Part shown: positions 59,727 through 64,000 of the stretch, piece after piece
Layout: every line of letters begins with the position of its first letter
Numbering within the stretch: position 1 is the stretch's first letter
Assembly: GCA_029718625.1 (NCBI GenBank)
Contig: CM056379.1
Span: 54,953,579-55,017,578 of the forward strand
DNA: 64,000 nucleotides
Direction of reading: 5' to 3'
DNA from: Synaphobranchus kaupii
Lineage: Eukaryota; Chordata; Actinopteri; Anguilliformes; Synaphobranchidae
Program-made: the position numbers and the translations under genes
Notes under the pieces: generated by a model
What the model saw: only the letters and a program-made list of their open reading frames with translations
The model's database searches: none
What the model was told of the DNA's origin: nothing

Positions 59727-60073
59727 TTTAAAATCGCTCCCTCGTTCATTCATCCGCTATTCCCTACATCGGAAACACACATAGCAAATTGAGATTTCGG
59801 ACACTTGTGAATCATAATTTTTTCTGTGTTCGTCTTGACTCATGTAAAACAGTGTGTGAGTGCACGAGCAGAGGTGAGGCCTTGCATTGTGGTATTTTTA
59901 ACATTAATAGTGTACATGCTTTGTACACTACATTTTTCGTTGCCTTGTGGGAATTCTTGAGGGCACTATATAGTGCATACATTTTTACAGTGAGAATTCA
60001 GACACTCAAATAAACTGGTGGAAAGTAAATATAGTGCACTATATCACAAATAGGGAGCCATTTCGGACACAAC
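59727..60073. mobile_element. Non-autonomous element with AGTGCACTATAT and GCTCCCT ends
   Basis: Left AAAATCGCTCCCTCGTTC and right complement CCGAAATGGCTCCCTATTTG are similar inverted ends; ATAGTGCACTATAT near 60031 is a known dispersed fish motif. About 350 bp, non-coding. Superfamily not assigned. Confidence 0.45.
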
Positions 60074-60380
60074 TATGGTCTTTCAATAAATATAGCTTTG
60101 GAATTATCCACTATTTAGCCATAGACCTAACAGACCATTTGTCTCATAGATGTGAATATTCAAACAAAATTTATATAAGAATCGGCATTGCAGATATAGG
60201 GCTCTAGTTAATTTGCCACTGTCCTTAATTAGTGCAACAGTTTTACAATTGCATCTTTTAAGTTAAGACTTGGCCTCAGTGGACAAAAATGCAACTGACA
60301 CCAATCATGCACAATGCCAAATTATTCTATTGAAATACCCACTCTTGCACTGCTCAACCAACGTGCACCTCTCATCCTTA

Positions 60381-60725
60381 GGGCTCTATTTTCCGGCCAG
60401 TGGCAAGCCGTTGCACTGTAGAAGTGACAATTTAGTTATCGATTTTCATGCACCTGGGCCCGTTTGGTAATTTGGTGACTCACAGTGTGCCAAAATGGGA
60501 GAGCCGCTGTTGGGGGTGTGTAAGTCCAGATCGAGCAGCGATGATAATGCTAATCAAGAAACTTTTGCGGTCAGATTAGACTGTGATTGGCGCCTGCACC
60601 ACCCGCCTGCTCGCCTATGGCCAGTTGATTATTTTGGGGCTTTCCCAAGTAATGCATGCATGATCATAACCTATTCAAAAGCAGTTTTTGTGGATCATAT
60701 GCTGTCCAATTTCACTTTAATATAA
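60381..60725 (+). mobile_element. Harbinger-like MITE end, partial
   Basis: Starts GGGCTCTATTTTCCGGCCAG, the same terminal block as at 43507, and continues with GC-rich sequence (CTCGCCTATGGCCAGTTG). No matching right end was found in the window. A 76-codon frame (60495-60725) has no recognised domain. Confidence 0.5.
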
Positions 60726-60879
60726 ATCCCCAAGCAGGACAAAAGCATACTTTTGTATACTGCATTTATTGTTCATTGTCTTTTTTTATGTTAGGCTAAT
60801 TCCTGTATTTATTTCTGTTTTAAATTTTTTATGGTTTATCTTGTGCTATACTTGGGGGTACTGTGGGTACTGTATTCCA

Positions 60880-61000
60880 GTGGCGGCTGGTGGGTTTGGA
60901 AACAGAGGAGGACAGAAGTCCCCAAAAGAGGGGGGTCCGAAGGAGGACCACCTGGAGAAAATTTTAGCAAAAATCACCCCTAAAATTGATAAAAATTAGA
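60880..61000 (+). repeat. Fragment starting CAGTGGCGGCTGGTG
   Basis: The string CCAGTGGCGGCTGGTGGGTT is the start of a dispersed fish DNA element as I remember it; only about 120 bp is present, GA-rich. Confidence 0.35.
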
Positions 61001-61194
61001 CTTAGAATGTTCATCTGAGTGATGTCTTCGATGGAAACAACTATTAAAGATATAGCTAATTGTAATTAAAATCAAACAAAATTGAACTAAGCTAATTGTT
61101 CCAATATTATATATATATATATTATATTTTTATAGTTTTCCAATATTATAGGTTTGTTATAGTTTATAATAGTATTTAGAATAGAAGTGTAGTA

Positions 61195-61378
61195 TAGATG
61201 ATTTACCCACAGCTTACTGTGAACTACAGTCAACGTTCATTACTAGGGATAGCTGCTACATTATGGGAAGGATGTGCTTTGTCTTGTCTGTTCTGTAGTG
61301 ATCTTGATGACGTCTCTGTATGCACTTATTGTACGTCGCTTTGGTTAAAAGCGTCTGCTAAATGTAATGTAATGTAAT
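61195..61378 (+). mobile_element. UnaL2-like LINE, 3' end only
   Basis: Matches the 3' UTR of the copy at 12681-12860 base for base over most of its length (CCCACAGCTTACTGTGAACT, GGATAGCTGCTACATTATG, GCGTCTGCTAAATG then TAATGTAATGTAAT). Severe 5' truncation, typical of target-primed insertion. The stem-loop loop is GGTTA instead of GGATA. Confidence 0.88.
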
Positions 61379-61680
61379 ATTAAACTTTTTATCTTGATTT
61401 GAATAACAACAAAGTTCCAAGATGAGTAATGTACATAGTTACAAAATTGACGGTGTGTATAATAATGAATTAAACTCTGTAGATTCAAGAAATGCAAACG
61501 TTTTAATAGGTGTGTTTTTCAGAAGACTTTGTAAAGTAAAGATGCTAAGATCTTAAACAAAATATGAAAATACATGCCAATATATACAGCTTGGAGCTGC
61601 AGAGGAAAAAAAGAAACACAAAGAAATCTCTGTACAGGGTTCAAACACATTTTGACAAATGGATTTACATGACTTCTCAA

Positions 61681-62838
61681 TATGACGTCACATTTGTTCC
61701 TTTATCCTGAGCGAGCAATGAGAGATTTTGAGCACAGAAAAATATATTTTGTGAGCACTTTGAAATCTTGAGCACAGAGAAATATATTTTGCAAGCACTT
61801 TTACTCATATGTCCTCTCGCAAACTGTTACTCAGTGCGCAGGCAGACCACTGCGCTCTCTCCCCCTCTCTCTCCCTCTCAAACCTCTCCACTCTCTCCCT
61901 CTCAACCTCTCCACTCTCTCCCTCTCAACCTCTCCACTCTGTGCGCGCTCAGGTTTGTTTCTTACGCTCGCTCAGATCGCTAGTTTCAGCATTGCTGCGT
62001 TCAAGTGGTGTCGGAAGATCCGAGTTGGCAAGTCGTTCTTCTGACTTTGACGTTGCTGGGCGCTCACACAATGAATGAACAACAACACCAACAAATTGGC
62101 GCACCACAGCCACATGTAAGTTGTTTTATTAATTTGATTGTATACCGTGTTTTATTAACCTTTATGAAGTTAGTATGTTTGTTTGTGACATTAATGTTAC
62201 ATTTTTAGCTCGCAAACTAGCGGTTAGCCATCTTGGTAGGTTGCTAACTCAAGCTAATGCAACATGTCACACACCTAATGTAAACTATCATCTCTGAGAA
62301 ATTTTGTGTTAATTAAAATCTAAGAAATATGTTTACCAAGATGGCTAACCGCTAGTTTGCGAGCTAAAAATGTAACATTAATGTCACAAACAAACGTACT
62401 AACTTCATAAAGGTTAATAAAACACGGTATACAATCAAATTAATAAAACAACTTGGCTGTGGTGCGCCAATTTGTTGTTGTTGTTGTTCATTCATTGTGT
62501 GAGCGCCCAGCAACGTCAAAGTCTGAAGAACGACTTGCCAACTCGGATCTTCCGACACCACTTGAACGCAGCAATGCTGAAACTAGCGATCTGAGCGAGC
62601 GTAAGAAACAAACCTGAGCGCGCACAGAGTGGAGAGGTTGAGAGGGAGAGAGAGGGGGAGAGAGCGCAGCGGTTTGCCTGCGCACCGAGTAACAGTTTGC
62701 GAGAGGACATATGAGTCAAAGTGCTTGCAAAATATATTTCTCTGTGCTCAAAATTTCAAAGTGCTCACAAAATATATTTTTCTGTGCTCAAAATCTCTCA
62801 TTGCTCGCTCAGGATAAAGGAACAAATGTGACGCCATA
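61681..62838. mobile_element. Long palindromic (fold-back) element with hAT-like target duplication
   Basis: Arms of roughly 500 bp (61681-62250 and 62330-62838) around a short loop of about 85 bp. Ends TATGACGTCACATTTG and complement TATGGCGTCACATTTG, flanked by TCTCAA, extendable to TCTCAATA, at 61675 and 62839; eight bases would fit hAT. Each arm has a CT-rich tract (longer in the left arm), ATATATTTTGTGAGCACTTT-type repeats, and a short start-codon-led segment MNEQQ-QQIGAPQP. In the left arm this segment is followed by a GTAAGT splice-donor-like site at about 62115. Confidence 0.8.
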
Positions 62839-62962
62839 TCTCAATACTTTAAACCAAATCTCCGATAGATCTAGCTAGCCTAGCCTATTTCAAGGCATAG
62901 CTTCTAAAAGTCTATCGAGACATTAATGTATTTGAAAGTGAGTCGGCTTTGTGATACAGAAA

Positions 62963-64000
62963 TGTCATGGTTTATGACCCTTTTTCCCTTGCGGTCGTGT
63001 TCCTCGGTCGCCACACGTGGGCTCTGCTCCGTTGGTGGAGTTTTGGCTCCGTCCCTTCTTTTGCGGTACTTGCCTTAGTGCTTTGAGCTTGCAGGTTGAA
63101 TTCCTGTTTGGTGTGCTCATTTCAGTCTCCGCTTTCTGGTCTGTCCTTTGTTTGTCGTTCTACCTGGATCCATTGCTCCTTACTAAGAGACAGGGCATTT
63201 GTATCATACTAACTTTAGGGTTTTAATTATTCTTTGAGGCAGGTCGGTTATTTTCGATTAAGTTTGCATTGGTCTTTTTTTACAGCTGTTCCTGTTTGTC
63301 CTTTTCACCTCCGGGTGTGTCCCTCCTTATATGGAGTTTGGACGATGCTATGGACCTGTTTGTGTTTGATCGTGCGTTTATGAAAGTAACCATGGAACGT
63401 TATCTCTGTTCCTCCGCCTCATTACATTTCCCGTTATTGAGAGGCAGTGCGTGCTATTTTCTGTTAAGGTTGCATTGGTCTTTTGTTACAGCTGTCCTGT
63501 TCGCCCTTTTTACCTGTGGGACGATTTTGTTCGGAACTGTAGTTCTGTTCGTTCTCTGGGTGAGTCTCTCCTTATATGCTACGGACATGTGTGTGCGGGA
63601 TTGCGCGCTTTTGAAAATAGTCTTAGAACGTTAGCTCTGTTCTTTTCGCCTCATTACATTTCCCATTACTGAGAGGCTAGGGCGTGTGTTTTCAATTAAG
63701 CTTGCATTAGTCATGTTTGATACTAAAGTTATGGGACGACGGTGCTCCGTCGGCTCGCCTGTAAAATGTTTCTCTCTCCTGGGAGATCGGGCGTTTACCC
63801 CTTTGTTCTCTGCATTTGACTGCGAGCCTATGAAACTAGCCATGGAACGTTATCTCTGTTCCTTCGCCTCGTTACATTCCTCTTTATCAAGAGGCACAGC
63901 ATTTATTTTCTATTGAACTCGTGTTAGTCTTTTAGCCGATGATGTCCGGTGCTGCTGTCCTGTTCGTCCTTTTCACCTGTGGGACGATTTTGTTCGGAAC
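62963..64000 (+). repeat. Tandem repeat of about 220-235 bp, possibly an LTR, cut by the window end
   Basis: Units carry GGAACGTTATCTCTGTTCC, CGCCTCATTACATTTCCC, GAGAGGCA, TTGCATTGGTCTTTTGTTAC and CTGTGGGACGATTTTGTTCG. They recur near 63393, 63625 and 63843, with a more diverged copy before. The block starts TGTCATGGTTTATGACCC, the same first eleven bases as the putative LTR at 12561 (minus). Tandem repeats are common in LTR U3 regions. Open frames here follow the repeat and show no domain. Confidence 0.55.

Overview
The window is repeat-rich, non-coding teleost-type DNA. The evidence is the mobile elements: a UnaL2-like LINE with the (TGTAA)n tail and 3' stem-loop known from eel, a second fish L2 LINE with an (ATTGA)n tail, a tRNA-derived SINE sharing the UnaL2-type tail, Sleeping-Beauty-like and other Tc1 elements, PIF/Harbinger-type, piggyBac-like and hAT-like non-autonomous elements, and a DIRS-type gag. 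The eel-type LINE/SINE pair fits an elopomorph or another early teleost lineage, but the species cannot be fixed from this sequence. I recognise no host protein-coding exon, tRNA, rRNA or CRISPR. Every long ORF with recognisable similarity belongs to a transposon, and almost all are broken.

Layout. 1-1725: CT-rich minisatellite. 1745-4395: old interspersed repeats ending in twelve copies of a 25-bp repeat. 5222-6432 (-): DIRS-like gag remnant. 8779-14118: an L1 LINE (-) interrupted by a Tc1/module chimera, a Tc1 deletion derivative, a probable solo LTR and a UnaL2-like LINE. 15700-16260: CpG-rich promoter-like block. 18012-24996: a nest in which a near-intact Tc1 lies in a Harbinger-like MITE, which lies in a piggyBac-like MITE, which lies in a fold-back module, inside the arms of an outer element with long terminal inverted repeats. 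26400-26965: Tc1 remnant. 26994-32023: 5.0-kb non-coding DNA transposon with matching ends. 33264-34572: dead Sleeping-Beauty-like element. 34587-35309: fold-back element with a SINE in one arm. 38950-42838: near-complete L2 LINE. 43507-44482: Harbinger-like MITE keeping a Myb-like ORF. 44832-49680: about 95 copies of a 51-bp minisatellite. 50141-52951: piggyBac-like MITE with an 852-bp insertion. 53441-57795: Tc1 remnant, small MITEs, a third piggyBac-like copy and another chimera. 61195-62838: UnaL2-like 3' end and a long hAT-like palindrome. 62963-64000: tandem-repeat or LTR-like sequence running off the end.

The genes do not form a pathway; what the window records is the order of insertions. 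A roughly 300-bp fold-back module recurs at about six sites next to several unrelated Tc1-type ends, and at two sites the junction with a Sleeping-Beauty-like end is the same, so this chimera probably moved as a unit. Stretches without a recognisable gene or repeat (4396-5219, 6433-8039, 14120-15700, 16627-18011, 25001-26399, 36300-38940, 57796-59720) may be unique intergenic or intronic DNA.
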